DNA of 64,000 bases from Azadirachta indica (taxonomy: Eukaryota; Streptophyta; Magnoliopsida; Sapindales; Meliaceae), in contig CM040443.1 in the NCBI GenBank assembly GCA_022749755.1, positions 2,767,191 through 2,831,190 on the forward strand. The letters are read 5' to 3'. The first letter of the stretch is position 1. Each line of letters opens with the position of its first letter. Below, in pieces: positions 10,385 through 22,104 of this stretch. The notes below the pieces were generated by a model that made no database searches, was not told the origin of the DNA, and was given only the letters and a program-made list of their open reading frames with translations. The translations under genes were made by a program, and so were the position numbers.

Positions 10385-11249
10385 TCTGTAAAATTTAGCC
10401 ATTGATCGTATTTAATTCATAAAAGTAATTTTTTTTTTGTTTATTGATTGTTTAAAAGACAAAATATCCTCATCAATTACTTGCAAAATATCACAACAAA
10501 ATTTAGCCATTGACCGTACTTACATAATAAAAGTAATTTTTTCCCTATTATATTGTTTAATTAATTTTTAAGAGACAAAATACCCTCATCAATTCCTATC
10601 AAAACATCACAACCCATAAAGTAAGCAAATCAAATCAAACTTAACTTAAATGACGTGGAGGGCCGAGATGCTGTTTAAGCTTTGGCGGGAATTTCAGAAC
10701 TCAATAACAGAATGGTTTCCTCTGTTATAAATACGAAACAAACAGATCTTCTTCTCAAATTCCGGTGATCGAGAAACCGTTTCAGGTACTGATCAATCTC
10801 TATTTCTCTATTCAATTTTGCGTTTCGTGAGGTCGACTAGTCTCATATTCTCTCACTCTCATTCTCCCGACTCTAATATTTTCTTCAAATTTTGTTTGTT
10901 TGCCAAGAAAATTAGAAAATTACACAAATCCAGCAAATTTTCTTCTACCGATTGACGTAACAATTTTCACCAAGCTTTTCGAGTACTGAATTGCTCCTCG
11001 GTTTTGCATTTCTAGAAGTCAACTAATCTCATACTCTCTCTCACACTCTCTTTATCCGAACATTTGCTTTACGTTTCCTTATAGGTTATATATTCTGGTT
11101 GGCTACGAAGAAAATTACACAAATCGAGGAAAATTCTCTCCTGCGAATTCGAGGTAATAATTTCCCCAAGGTTTTCAAGTATTTGCTTTCTTTTCAGTTC
11201 TTTATTCTTGAGGTCGGCTTCGGTTTCGACTCTTCCAGTCGGAGGATCG
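10385..11249 (+). promoter_or_regulatory. Second, head-to-head copy of the kinase promoter and leader
   Basis: Bases 10387-10500 are a direct partial copy of 10501-10615. From there the sequence follows the K4 upstream region: TGACGTGG 10651-10658, E2F site 10681-10691, TATAAATA 10736-10743, then a CT-rich leader. The leader contains an internal duplication of about 190 bp (starting near 10814 and 11002). It ends at GGATCG|GTAATT (donor at 11250), the same junction as in K4. No kinase exon follows. The next ORF on this strand is the zinc-finger ORF at 12348. Confidence 0.65.
10681..10691 (+). promoter_or_regulatory. E2F site upstream of the zinc-finger ORF
   Basis: TTTGGCGGGAA lies 45 bp upstream of the TATAAATA at 10736. 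This is the same spacing class as in K4, where the site is 53791 and the TATA-like motif is near 53838. Confidence 0.6.
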
Positions 11250-12347
11250 GTAATTTTGTTGTTCACCTAGTGTTCGTCAATTCTTGATTCTTCGCTATAG
11301 TAATTTTGATTCGTTGATAACATAATTCTGTAGTTAAGATGCTTCATCCTTGTTCCTCAATTCTTGATTCTTTGCTATAGTAATTTTCACTGTTTGATAA
11401 TATGATTCCGTGCTTATGATGCATAACCAATAAACTTAATCTCACAAGTAAAATGATTAATAATTATAAAAGTGAGATCCATAATTAAATAGTCTAAAAC
11501 AAAACACACTCCGTTAACAGTGTTCAAAACAAACCAAAACTTTTGGAGGACCCTAAGAACCTAAATTTTTAATTCCCTGAAAGATAAAACCAGTAAGCCT
11601 TGTATATAATTGAAAGATTACGTCCCCATAATAAAACTTTACATCTGCATTCTCATTTTTCAAAATATTATTCTTATTAATCACTAATTACATGTTTGTA
11701 TTTCCTCATATACAAAGTTAATTAAATAAAAATATCTAAAATCATGATATGTGGAAAATGGAGGTGAAGGAAGAAAAATTAAGATTGGACCTGATTACAA
11801 AAAATATAGTACCAATTAAGAATGAAAATTTTAACGTTCCTGTGAAAGGAAAAGAGATGGACATCGCTTCGTATGAGGCTAAGTAGGGGTGTTGGCTCGA
11901 TCCCAGGTAAGAAAACACCGGTGCAAGAATTTTCTCCTGTTCTCTCGAGTATATATTCACTTTAGATTGAGTTATGGGGGAGTCAGGACCCTCCAAGCCT
12001 TGCTGTACCTCTGCCCCTAAGTTACATTTCTTCATCATGAAAAAAAATCAATCATATTCTTAGTTCATTTGATTATGTGATTTTGCATTTGTCAAATGAG
12101 AGTTAGGGGCTTAATGTTTACATGTTTGATGCGAACTTCGAATTTGGAGGGTGAATTTTTTTAGGATTTTCTATTCTGCAATTTTGCTAGTTAAAACGAT
12201 ATAACATTAACTAATTATATATGATAATTGTTAAAGAGGATTCATTTAATTGTCTCATTTTCTTGTTTGTGTTCTCATTTTATAATATCATTAATATTAA
12301 ATATTATGTTTGGTCTTTTTTGAATTTATATTGTGTATTCTGAAGAT

Positions 12348-12539
12348 ATGGACACCATATGTAATGTTTGCACAAAGAAGTGCAAAAACATTGGTTCCCT
12401 ACCGGCTCACCATTCTCAATGCCATAGAAAGCATATATTCAAGTGCGGGAGATGCAGTCATGTTTTTGAAACGAAGGCAGAAAGGGAAGTCCACATAGAG
12501 CAAGCTCATCGTCATCCTCGTCGGGGTGGTAACTCTTGA
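12348..12539 (+). CDS. Small protein with two C2H2 zinc fingers
   Basis: 63 residues. Both fingers fit C-x2-C-x12-H-x4-H: residues 5-26 (CNVC ... H...H) and 33-54 (CGRC ... H...H), followed by an Arg-rich tail RHPRRGGNS. Such fingers bind nucleic acid or protein. There is no EAR motif and no plant QALGGH signature, so the family is not clear. ATG 12348 is two bases after an AG acceptor (12344-12345), in the position where the K4 leader intron ends just before its ATG. This suggests a leader exon ending at 11249 spliced to the coding exon. An in-frame ATG at 12333 lies inside that proposed intron. Expression is not shown by the sequence. It may be a recent chimera or a fragment of a longer gene. 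Confidence 0.55.
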   Translation: MDTICNVCTKKCKNIGSLPAHHSQCHRKHIFKCGRCSHVFETKAEREVHIEQAHRHPRRGGNS

Positions 12540-15139
12540 TTTTTTTTTTTTCTTTTTAATATATGCTATAATCTTTAATCATTTTCTCTATTTTTATCAA
12601 AAAATTTTTAGAATGTTTTAGATAGGACCAGCATACAATATCTCTACGCTAATTCAATCAAATCTCATGCATGAATTTAATTTCAAGTTAGTTACTCAAA
12701 ATTATGCACGTGATTTGATCGAAGGCTCTAAAGGAACCGTCCTATCTAAAACATTCTTTTATTTTTTACAAAAATATTTTTGATCCTTTTTTAAAAATTT
12801 GAAAATAATTTTTTTTAATTTTTTTAGGATTTGTATAATTATGAACTATTAGTAAAATATTTTATAGCTTTTCCCGTGGATGTAGGCCGTTGGCCGAACC
12901 ACGTAAATCTTTGCTTTTGTTCTTCTTTTATTTGCTATTGTTTTTTATTCTGTTGTAAAAAAAAATAAACAGGAAACACGCTCTTAAAAATGCTAAAATA
13001 ATAAAAAATATTTAACAAAGTTGATAAAAATTTTGGGAAATATATCCTATTGTTATAATAAAGGTTTAGTCACTTGGACGTTAGACATAACACGTAAAAG
13101 CAGCATATCGTGAAATAAAACATTATAGTTCTTTAAATTGAATAATAAATTTTTTATAAACTTTTCAAAAAATTATTATATTACTTTACTATACAATGGA
13201 TAAATAATAAATTGTATAAAATAGTAAAATTTAGATAACATGGTTCCTACATTACACATAAACATGTTGAACCGTAGATAGTTTGAACATTATAATAATA
13301 TATCTAAAGCGCCAAATCATGATTTCAATCCTTCCAAATGCTTGAATTTTCCACTTAACACTCTTCATATATTTAATCATAAATGTATTTTAAATTAATT
13401 ATTTTAATTAATTGTCTATAAATTATTTTATTATTATAAGTGTAATGATTGTTTTATAAATTCAATATAATTTTATTGTTATTATTTTGTCTTATGTATA
13501 AAATATTTTAATATACCTTGATCTCTACATTAATTTATTTTTATACTTCATACTCAGCTGTATACACAAGTAATTATATTTTTTGATAATTGTAATTTTA
13601 GTTCATAATGGGAATTTTTGGTGGTGATTTTAGCCTCTTTTAATGGCCCATGTTGTATAAAACTGTTTACTGTTTTTGGCAATTTTTTTTATATGCACTA
13701 GACCGGATAAAAATTAAAATTAGTATAAAACAATAAAGCCGACTTGACCCACACTCCCTAACTGGTCAAGTCTGTTCTATATTTTTTTTTTTTAAAAAAA
13801 TGTTCAAATGTTAATAGCAATGGCATACGTGATGATTCAAACAAATGACAATTAATAATGACGGCGAAGTACAACATTTTTGGTGATTGATACAAATAAT
13901 TTTGAATTATTTAAATATTGATAAAAAATAATAATGTATAATTAAATAATAAAAATAAATTTTATATAGTTAATATTATATCCAACACGATACATTACAA
14001 TTCAATTCATTATAGTCCAACAGAATATAGTACGTGTTGTCAAACACGCCTAACATATAAGTTTAATCATTTAGTAAAGAAAACTAATATTATGGTTAAA
14101 GTTAAATTTTGCTATTATTATATTTTTTTCATTTTTAATTTATGACAGTATATCGTTAAATTTTTAAGAATAAATTAATTATATTTTTAAATAAAATTAA
14201 TGGGTAATTATAATTTTATTAGGTAATATAACTAATTTCTAAATATGGATTATTTTTAATCCAGAAGAAATTTAGTAAATTTCTTTTACTTCACAATTAT
14301 TTGTTTCAACCAAATAAAAGAATATTGTTCTTTTCTCTATTTCTTTCCTTCTCCGTTCCTTTCCTTTCTCATTTCGTTCATCATTATAATTAAAAAAACT
14401 CATGATTTTTTGTTATATATTACTTAACAAATTTATAATATAATTGAAGATAATTTAAATTACTATTTTTGTTGTTACAAATTTTAATATAATGATTAAT
14501 ATGGTAAATGTGTTTTACAAAAAGATTGTGAACTGAATAAAAATTTAAATTTAAAAAATGAAAAATCGTTAAATGTGTTTTACAAAGGATTGCAAAACAA
14601 ACAAAATTTTAAATTTAAAAACATGAAAAATCATTAAATTATACGTTAATTATAATAAAATTTCTCATCATAAATTTTAAATTATGAAGGAAAAGGCTAA
14701 AGAGTTTGTCAAAAAGAAAAGTAATGAGCTTATGGGGCCTTCGTATCTGGGCTCTAATAGGCCTAGCCCAATTTATTAGAGCACATAATTGACTCCAACC
14801 AACAAGACCCTACTCAATTTCTATACCAAATTGCCTTTTATTACTTAAGCATTTCCGTAAAAATAAATATCATTTTATTTATAGTAAAAAGAGTTTACAA
14901 ATCTCTAAAATTTAGTCTATTAAACTAAGTAATCTCAATAATCTCAATAATTTTAAAATTATCTATTAAAATCTCTATTTATTATAAAATAACGATTATA
15001 TCTTTATTTAATAATAATTTATTAAAAAATTATTTTTAACTCTTAACTAAATTAATATAATAATAATAATAATTGAAGAGAAGTGAGAAGAGTCTACATT
15101 GAAAGATTTTCTTTTTAAGTTTTGTTTTGTTGTGTTATT
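12540..15139. other. AT-rich intergenic sequence, left arm of the inverted repeat
   Basis: No gene seen. From about 12732 to 14640 it is the reverse complement of 62100-64000, with matching landmarks such as CCGTGGATGTAGGCCG near 12874 and GACCGGATAAAAATT near 13702. Bases 14500-14640 hold a short tandem duplication of a TGTTTTACAAA...GAAAAATC unit. Bases 14690-15139 are absent from the right arm. Confidence 0.7.
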
Positions 15140-16085
15140 GAAAATGATGAACTTTAAAGCATTCAAATTGTCAAACATGTTTTTCTTTTCTTTCATTTTA
15201 AAAAGATATATTTCTAAAATAACATTAAATTGAATTCCAACGAACCAAATTACTATCGCAAGAAAATGGAATGATGAAATTCCAAATGCAATTCTTGCAA
15301 CAAACAAAATGAAGAGGCTGATTTAGGTTCATAAATATAACTTATACAAAAAATATGCTTCTTTCATAGCCAAATATCAAATTTACTTGAGATGCTATAA
15401 ACCTAAATTCTATCCCACTAAGATGAAATCTTGATATTAAAGTAATCTAGATTAAAGTGATGTAATCTCACATAATTATCTTTATCATTGTTCAAGAAAT
15501 TAGGGGTGGGCAAATTCGGGATTAGTTCAATTTTTTCATAAACCAACCTGAATTGAACTAGAGTTTAATTTGTAAAACCCAAATCAAACTTAGATGAACT
15601 ATGAAACTAAATCAAACTTAACTGAATCAATGCGGTTCGAGGATCCACAAGTTGATTTCATTTTTGAAGAGATTTTTTTATATAAGACCTTCAAATGTAT
15701 AAAAATTATAGACACAAAAATTTTTTATAAAATATACAAAATTTATAATTTTTATAAATTTAAGGACTTATTTAAAAATATTTCTTTTACTGTAATTCAA
15801 ATTTAATCGGTTTTTTTGTTCAAGTTCAGTTTTTAACCGAACTTAAATTGAACTAATCACTTTAAAATTAAATAGAATCGAGTTTGTTATAGGAATCGAA
15901 TTGAATTGCACCAAACAATTTAGTTTGGTTCTTCTTTTTGCTCAGGCCTACGAGAAACTATAAATTATGAATTAGGAAAAAAATAAATATATTTCATTAT
16001 ATTTCACAAATAACATGTAAGATTTCTATTTTATCTATAAAATTATCAACCCCATCTTAAGAAAGGAAAATTATCAACTGCACAG
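15140..16085 (-). pseudogene. eIF3i 3'-end fragment (exon 8 and flanks), decayed
   Basis: Matches 39133-39620 of the intact eIF3i gene. The exon 8 equivalent on the minus strand (~15500-15425) still reads like [14 protein letters not shown], with substitutions and without the normal stop context. It is split by a hAT-like MITE at 15501-15950. The left flank corresponds to eIF3i downstream sequence, and the right flank to intron 7. Only this 3' end is present, so it is not a gene. Part of it also remains inverted at about 61860-61930 in the right arm. Confidence 0.75.
15501..15950. mobile_element. hAT-like MITE inserted in the eIF3i relic
   Basis: Begins TAGGGGTGGGCAAA and ends with the imperfect inverse TTTTTGCTCAGGCCTA. 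The flanking 8-mers CAAGAAAT (15493-15500) and CGAGAAAC (15951-15958) look like an aged 8 bp target duplication, as expected for hAT elements. The intact eIF3i gene is uninterrupted here (..TTGAGAAACTATAAATT, 39490-39506). The interior is rich in AATTGAACCGAA-type words. A part survives at 61935-62095. Confidence 0.6.
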
Positions 16086-16179
16086 TTTAACATGATCATA
16101 CAAAACACGTAGAAGTAGTTAGATTCTTAAGTAAGGAGGCATTGGATTAAAAAATTGCGGAGTTTCCTAAAATTAGATA

Positions 16180-16470
16180 AGAGGATTAGTTAGTAGATAT
16201 CATCACCAAAGCTATTTCAAATCGAGTATTCTTAAAGTTTTTGGGCAAATTGGGCATGAGTGACATCTATTCACCAACTGAAGAGGGAGTGCTGAGATTT
16301 TGAGTTAATAGTCAATAATCATTGTAATTATTCTTGTGATATTTGCTTATTATGTACTTAGTGATTATTTCGTATTGTTAATAGATTCATCTCTTTATGT
16401 ACCTATATAGATTCATTACAAAGAAATAAGACAAAGAGAAAAACTCTTCTTGATCCCTATTTTAACTTAA
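16180..16470 (+). mobile_element. 3' end of a copia retrotransposon plus LTR
   Basis: Bases 16190-16290 translate to the usual end of a copia polyprotein: an (L)VDIITKAI segment followed by FLKFLGKLGMSDIY. Next comes the purine tract GAAGAGGGAG, and an LTR-like sequence begins TGCTGAGATTTTGAG (16290), runs ~180 bp and ends where F-box relic sequence starts. The same junctions occur inverted at 61589-61860, so the insertion predates the B/D inverted duplication. No other part of the element is present. Confidence 0.65.
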
Positions 16471-17155
16471 AAGTCAGTTTTATGTTGTAAATTATGATGG
16501 TAGAATAATGATTTATGAATTCAAAGATGATGTTGGCGAACTTGCAACAGTGAAGATAGTAGCAAGTTTGTCGAATGAATTTAAGAAAACCTATTATCAT
16601 TATTATTTGATAGAATCAGCTCCAGCATTATTACTTGTTATGAACATAAATTCCTTGTTTATATTCTAAAATTACAAATAAAATAACGGTTTTAAAAACT
16701 ATGAATATTGATCTCTATTTTTTATATAAATTTATGAAAATAATTACAAATATTTTAGTTTATTGATAAATTATAAAATAATTAAAAGTTCAAAAGATAT
16801 TTTACATTCAGTTCGGGTTGATTTCGATTTTAATCGAACTTGATCCAAACCGATTGAATCAATGTAAAACTGAACTTATTTTCAAATTGAACCAAACAGT
16901 TTGATTTAATTCAGTTCAATTCGATTAGACATTTTTGTGTAGTTATAGCTGGAGCATTATTAGTAGTTATTGAAAGGAAAATTCACGCAAAAACTACAGA
17001 TATGGAACACTTGGTTTTCAAGTTTTAGAGGTGAAATTAAATACAAATATATAGATAGTTCGAAGTCAAATATTTCGGTAATAGATCATTGTTTTTAGGT
17101 TTTAATTCATTTTTATCTATTGACACATTAAATAACAAGCCTAATTCATTTTAAT
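16471..17155 (+). pseudogene. F-box/DUF295 relic upstream of F-box B
   Basis: Two pieces of the F-box gene with stops. Bases 16474-16650 match the middle of the DUF295 region (an EFKDDVGELATVKIVASL-like stretch). Bases 16945-17155 match the next part (NSRKNY ... FQVLEV.LNTN). Between them is a ~290 bp insert with GAACCAAACAG-type words, a hAT-like fragment. The F-box itself is missing. An inverted equivalent lies at 60966-61588. This shows that the ancestor had at least two F-box genes in tandem. Confidence 0.75.
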
Positions 17156-18101
17156 TATTTATAAGTATATGGTAAGAAAAATTACTAGTTTGCATGTATA
17201 TATTCACATGATAAATAAAAAAAAAACAAACATATTATTAAGAAAACAATAGCCCCAAATCTTGTTAAACAAAGTAAAGGTTGTTATTAATCCTGTTCAT
17301 GTAAGAATAAAACAGAAGCTACCTATGATTGATAAAACATGGGTAGAATTAATTTGTTGTCAAATTGACGTAATAGCAAACCTATAAATATATATATATA
17401 TATACATAATTTAACGGATTATTTTTAATTTTATTTCAATATATTGACAAACTTCACGTACAACTAAAATCTTTTCCTCTTCTGCTTTTCGCGGAATCTC
17501 ATAGCAGCCGACTATTAATGTTGAAGCTTTGTTGGCAGCTATATATGCTGAATATGGTTTTTGTTTGCTTCTTTTTTCTTCTTTTTTTGGAATTAATTGA
17601 GAAATAAATGATTGTGAGTATGATTATGTATTCGCATACAAAATTTGTTAGAATTGAGATAAGAAGCTTTTAATTAGTTTTTGGGTATGTGGTAAAATTG
17701 TAGTTAAAGCTTAAAATAATCCAAATTCAAATAAATAAAAAGAATCAATATTCAAGTTAGAATAATAATTATTAAACAATAAATTTTATTTTATTTTTTC
17801 CTTTTTTCAAACAAATTTATAAAAATTTCAAATTGGTAAACAAAATAATTAAGCAGAAATTTTCCGATACAATACAAAATTGAGTGAAGATTTTAGTTGC
17901 AAATTAATTCAGGCTAATTTGAAAAAAAAAAATCAACCCATTTCAATTAAAAAAGAAAAAAGATTGACAACGTAATTTTTGCAATTAATTTTAGTTACAA
18001 ATTAATTGAGAATAATGTCTTTTCCAAATATGTTCCAATTCAAGTTAGAATTTTTTAATATATTGTAACTTCGCATGAAGGGTACTCCTCCAACGGCAGC
18101 C
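17156..18101 (+). other. Upstream region of F-box B
   Basis: No gene seen. Bases 17160-17700 match the reverse complement of 60275-60960. From 17706 (AAAGCTTAAAATAATCC) onward the sequence equals the later part of repeat R found before F-box A and C. A (TA)n run lies near 17389. Confidence 0.7.
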
Positions 18102-18116
18102 AGTCAAAAATTGACT
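18102..18116. promoter_or_regulatory. Palindromic double W-box core, F-box B
   Basis: Same 15 bp AGTCAAAAATTGACT as in copies A, C and D, at the same distance from the ATG. TATAAATA follows at 18255-18262. Confidence 0.5.
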
Positions 18117-18342
18117 TGCAAGTGAAATTCTAGCAAAAAATGGATACTCCAACGGCCTGATAAATTCTAATATAACATAGCTAACTTTATTTCAAATATA
18201 ACAAGGAAAATGGAAACCAAATCCTTGTAGAATTAGGAGACAAATTTCACTCAGTATAAATACATATATAACACAAGTGAAACCATCAAACTCGTCTTTG
18301 TTTTTCTTTTTCTCTTCAGAATTCTTTTACTAACTACGTATA

Positions 18343-19412
18343 ATGTCAAATTGGTCAGACCTTCCTCATGATCTTTTGATGGAAATCGCAGGAAGAATAA
18401 AACTACATGAAGATTTTGTTGCTTTTGGCGCCGTCTGTACTTCTTGGGGAGCTGCTGCAGTGAAAGAGAATTTTAGATACGCATCTTCTCAGATTCCATG
18501 GCTTATGCTTCCACGAGAGAAATCCGCCTACACATATTCTTTTTTCAGTGTTTTGAAGAAGAAGTCCCGTGAAGTTATTTTGCCAGAAGCTAATGGGAAA
18601 AGGTGTTTGTCGTCAATGGGTTGGCTTATAACAATTTCACAACATTTGAGTATGAGTCTTTTACATCCTTTTTCACGCGTTGAAATTCAACTTCCTCACT
18701 TGAAAACGTTTAAAAACTGGGAGGATGATTCTACTTCTTCCAACTGTGTTAATTTTATTAGCAAGTGTGCTTTATCAGCAAATCCTTTTTCTACCTCAGA
18801 TTATATATTAATGGTAATTCAAGGAGGCTTGAGAAAATTGGCATATTATAGACCAGGTGATAAAGCTTGGAACACAATAGAGAGATGGCACTGCATGTAT
18901 TTTGACATTGCTTGGTATAAAGGCCAATTTTATGCTCTAGATTGTCTTGGCAGGATTGTGGTTTGTGAATTTAAAGACAATGTTGGCGAACCTGCAACAG
19001 CGAAGACAGTAGCAAGTTTGCCGGAGCAATTTATGGAACGTTATGATCAATGTTATTTGGTAGAATCAGATGGAGCATTATTAGTGGTTGGAAAAATACT
19101 TGAACATAAAGAGGGAAATTCACTCGTGAATTTCAAGTTTTAGAGTTGGAATTAAATACAAATACATGGACCGAAATAAAAAATTTGGGTAATAGATCAT
19201 TGTTTTTAGGTTTTAATTCGTCCTTGTCAATTGAAGCATTAAATAGCAAGCCTAATTGTATATACTTCACTGATGATTATAGCGATATTTATTGGAGTCG
19301 ATCTAAAGGAGGAGGAAAGGATACGGGGATTTACAATATAGAAAACAGGGTTGTTGAGTCTCATTTTTGGGACAATTCATTTAGTCGTATTAATCCACCG
19401 TTTTGGGTTTAA
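18343..19412 (+). pseudogene. F-box/DUF295 gene copy B, frameshifted
   Basis: Bases 18343-19143 are open for 266 residues with an intact F-box (residues 4-45), then end NSLVNFKF. Compared with A, C and D, 22 nt are missing near 19122, just after GGGAAATTCA, and this shifts the frame. The original frame resumes at about 19146-19412 and runs to the normal end RINPPFWV. The truncated product would lack the last ~100 residues of the DUF295 domain. Promoter, W-box pair and TATA are intact, so a short F-box-containing protein could still be made. Otherwise very similar to A and C. Confidence 0.85.
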
Positions 19413-20253
19413 TTCGTCTCTAATTGTTGGATTGAGCAATTCGTGTAAATGCTTAGATTTTTTTTCTACGTTAATTATTTTGAATTGGTTAATTTATTTA
19501 CAGTTTTTATTTAGTTTTTAATAAAATATCTTACAGTTTTATGAGTTGTTTGGCTGTCCTATTTCATGTATTATATATTTATTATATGCATGTGCACAAA
19601 AATTTATTACATGCGCAGGGCAGGCAATAAAAAACTATACTAAATAAATAGATATGACACTAAATAATTTTTGGGTTGAGCATTGCATAAAACACACTGA
19701 AGCATCAAGTAATTAATTAAGCAACAACATCATCTGCGTAGAAATAAAAAAAATAAATAAATAAATAAAATAAAATTGCAATGGACTAATCTTAGCAAAG
19801 ATGGGAGAAGCATCTGCAATGGGCAAATTATGCATCCATCTATCACACTAAAAATTCACTTCTCCACGAAGAAAGATTATAAACAGAGAGGTTTACATAA
19901 ATGAATCTCCTGTCAACTGAGCCATCTCGTGGAGCAGTCCACTGTTTTCATTCTAAAGATACACCATAAAAGAATCATATGAGCCAAAACGGATAGGAAT
20001 CATATGCTCTCCAATTTCCAATTTTCTGCTTCAGGACAGCTTCAAATTATGTTCACATACATCTATTCAAATCTGCCCAAGCAAGAGAGATTTACAAACA
20101 AGTAGCAAGTTCTAGAGATTATGTTTACGCAATAGCAAAAATTTCAAGCTGCTTATTAAGAAAGCTCAGGGAAACTCCGAGAATGATACAAAACCAAGCC
20201 CGATTCAGGCATGCATAAAACCATCTTTGAGGAAAAACACTAGCCGGATGCAT

Positions 20254-21212
20254 CTATAAATCCTGCTTCAGAAGTCTTTTAGCCAAAACATAGCACGTTC
20301 ATTCAATTATATCATTCAGGGTTGTGCTCCTTTGAAGAAAATTGAGAAAAGCGCAACTGGGTTGATGTAATATCAATGGCGTCTTCTCAACACCCCTAAG
20401 GTACTCATGCTTAAGTGCATCATTAACCGTGATTCTCTGTAGTGGATTCAAGCAGAGCATTTTCTGTAGACACAGGGAACGAAGGTATGAGTGAAGAAAA
20501 ATGCACCTCTGCTTGTACAAGCTAAATTACAATTGTTTTGCATTTTAACTTGTGCAACAAGAATGTATGAGTTTCAAAATTAGTTCATGTGTTCTCCATA
20601 TCTATTTTGTGATTATTTATCATTATGTCTGTAGATAGTGATGGAAATGATGTTCTTCATAAACTCAATGACCTCCCTCACATCATGGTCTACTACAAGT
20701 GAGATTAAGGGTGCTTGCCAAGAGAAAATAATGATACTCACAGAAAGAAGATCAACACTGACTGGTTCTAGATCAGGAAATGTTTTAGCCAAATTCTGCA
20801 TGGTAAACAGACCAAAACATATTTAATCATGTAAATAATCTTGAAAAAAAATGTAAATCACAGAAGAGAAAACCATTTTAGAGGATTTCTTATCTGAGGC
20901 TTGAACTTAGGATATGAAGCCAGTTCACTTGTTCTAGTCACTCCAGGCCAAGTTTCTCCAGTTGGTGTACCAAAAGACTTCATAAGGCAAATTTCGTGTA
21001 AGAAGGCTTATACGCGGAAAGCAAGAGTATAACTAGGTAGTTTCTAAGGCTGTAAAATACCTGAAAATGAGTAACAACTTATTCCTCTTATTGCCAGGGA
21101 ATATAGCTAGGCTCCCTAGTTATCATCTCAGCAAATATACAGCATCTATTGGAGTAGAGTATTCAGTGTAGCCAAGCACTAGCTCAAGTGCTTTATATGG
21201 GGTATATGCGTA
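20254..21212 (-). pseudogene. cdc2-like kinase remnant K2 (exons 4-7)
   Basis: Exon equivalents: 21212-21061, 20977-20894, 20795-20742, 20463-20254. Exons 1-3 are absent. Exon 4 carries a 13 nt deletion and a 4 nt insertion shared with K3, giving a stop shortly after STPID. APE reads ALE. The exon 5 donor is destroyed (CAGATAAG). In exon 7 the Arg codon after DIIE is TGA. Upstream, intron 3 sequence joins directly to intron 1 sequence (near 21550), exactly as in K3. The remnant is convergent with F-box B. Confidence 0.85.
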
Positions 21213-21656
21213 CTGACAGAATGCATAAAGACAAATGATAAGGACATTGGTGCTGCTATTTTATAAAGCAAATAATCAACAAGTTAACCCAACTTTTGCT
21301 CTTCATAATGATACGACTTTGAGAAACAGTGATCCTTGTAAAATCGATGCATTGCAAATGAGTTCAAGAAAGCTTATAACCAAAGTTGTAAATTTTAAGG
21401 AAATAGTGTAGAGGAATATATAAAATCTTTGACCAACAAATTCTACCAACAAGTGTCTAATTATAATGCTCCGAAAATCATTCTCTGAGACTTCCTAAAA
21501 TGAAATATATGCATTTTCAACAAATGTCCTAAATGTTATAGGAGATTTTATTTTTATGTTTAAAAAATAATGAATAACATATTTTCCTACTACTAAGTAC
21601 TTTTGAATATATATTTCATCTATGTATATATGTGGCATGTTTTGGCGTAATTCTTA

Positions 21657-22078
21657 AGGTCTATTTGATATAATTTTTTAAATAGAGCTTTTTAAAGTAG
21701 AGGTTTTACCCGTAGAATTTTTATGAGTAGAGTTTTTAACAAAAATTGATTAATCGTTTGGTTGTTACAAATGACTTTTGAGAAAAATTTGAGTAATTAC
21801 TTTAATAGACAGATTTATAATGTTTTATTTCAAAAAAATTACATAAAATTTTTAAAATAAAATAAGGTATTTTAAATAATTTCACCTTTTAAAAAAGCTG
21901 AAAAAGCTCTACTACCAGAAGCCTAAATTTTGGGCTTCTTCTAATAGAAGAAAAATAATTTTTTTAATTCCCAAAAGCTATTTTTCATTGTCAACCAAAC
22001 GACATTAAAAAATTTGAAAAAAATTTTTATCATTAAAAAACCCTTTTAACTAATAAGAAAACTAAATCAAACGGGCAC
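21657..22078. mobile_element. Tourist-like (PIF/Harbinger) MITE
   Basis: 422 bp with imperfect terminal inverted repeats (AGGTCTATTTGATATAATTTT against GTGCCCGTTTGATTTAGTTTT read inward from the right end). It is flanked by TTA on both sides, the 3 bp target duplication expected for this superfamily. It sits within kinase intron 1 remains of block B and is absent from K3. A related copy is at 49758-50182, and a fragment lies near 38210-38330. Confidence 0.65.
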
Positions 22079-22104
22079 TTAATACCCTTAAACTGAACTA
22101 ACAA

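Noticed and set aside
12310..12498. Overlapping 62-residue ORF in another frame of the zinc-finger exon
   Set aside because: It has no Cys/His pattern and lies partly in the proposed intron. The zinc-finger frame is clearly the coding one.
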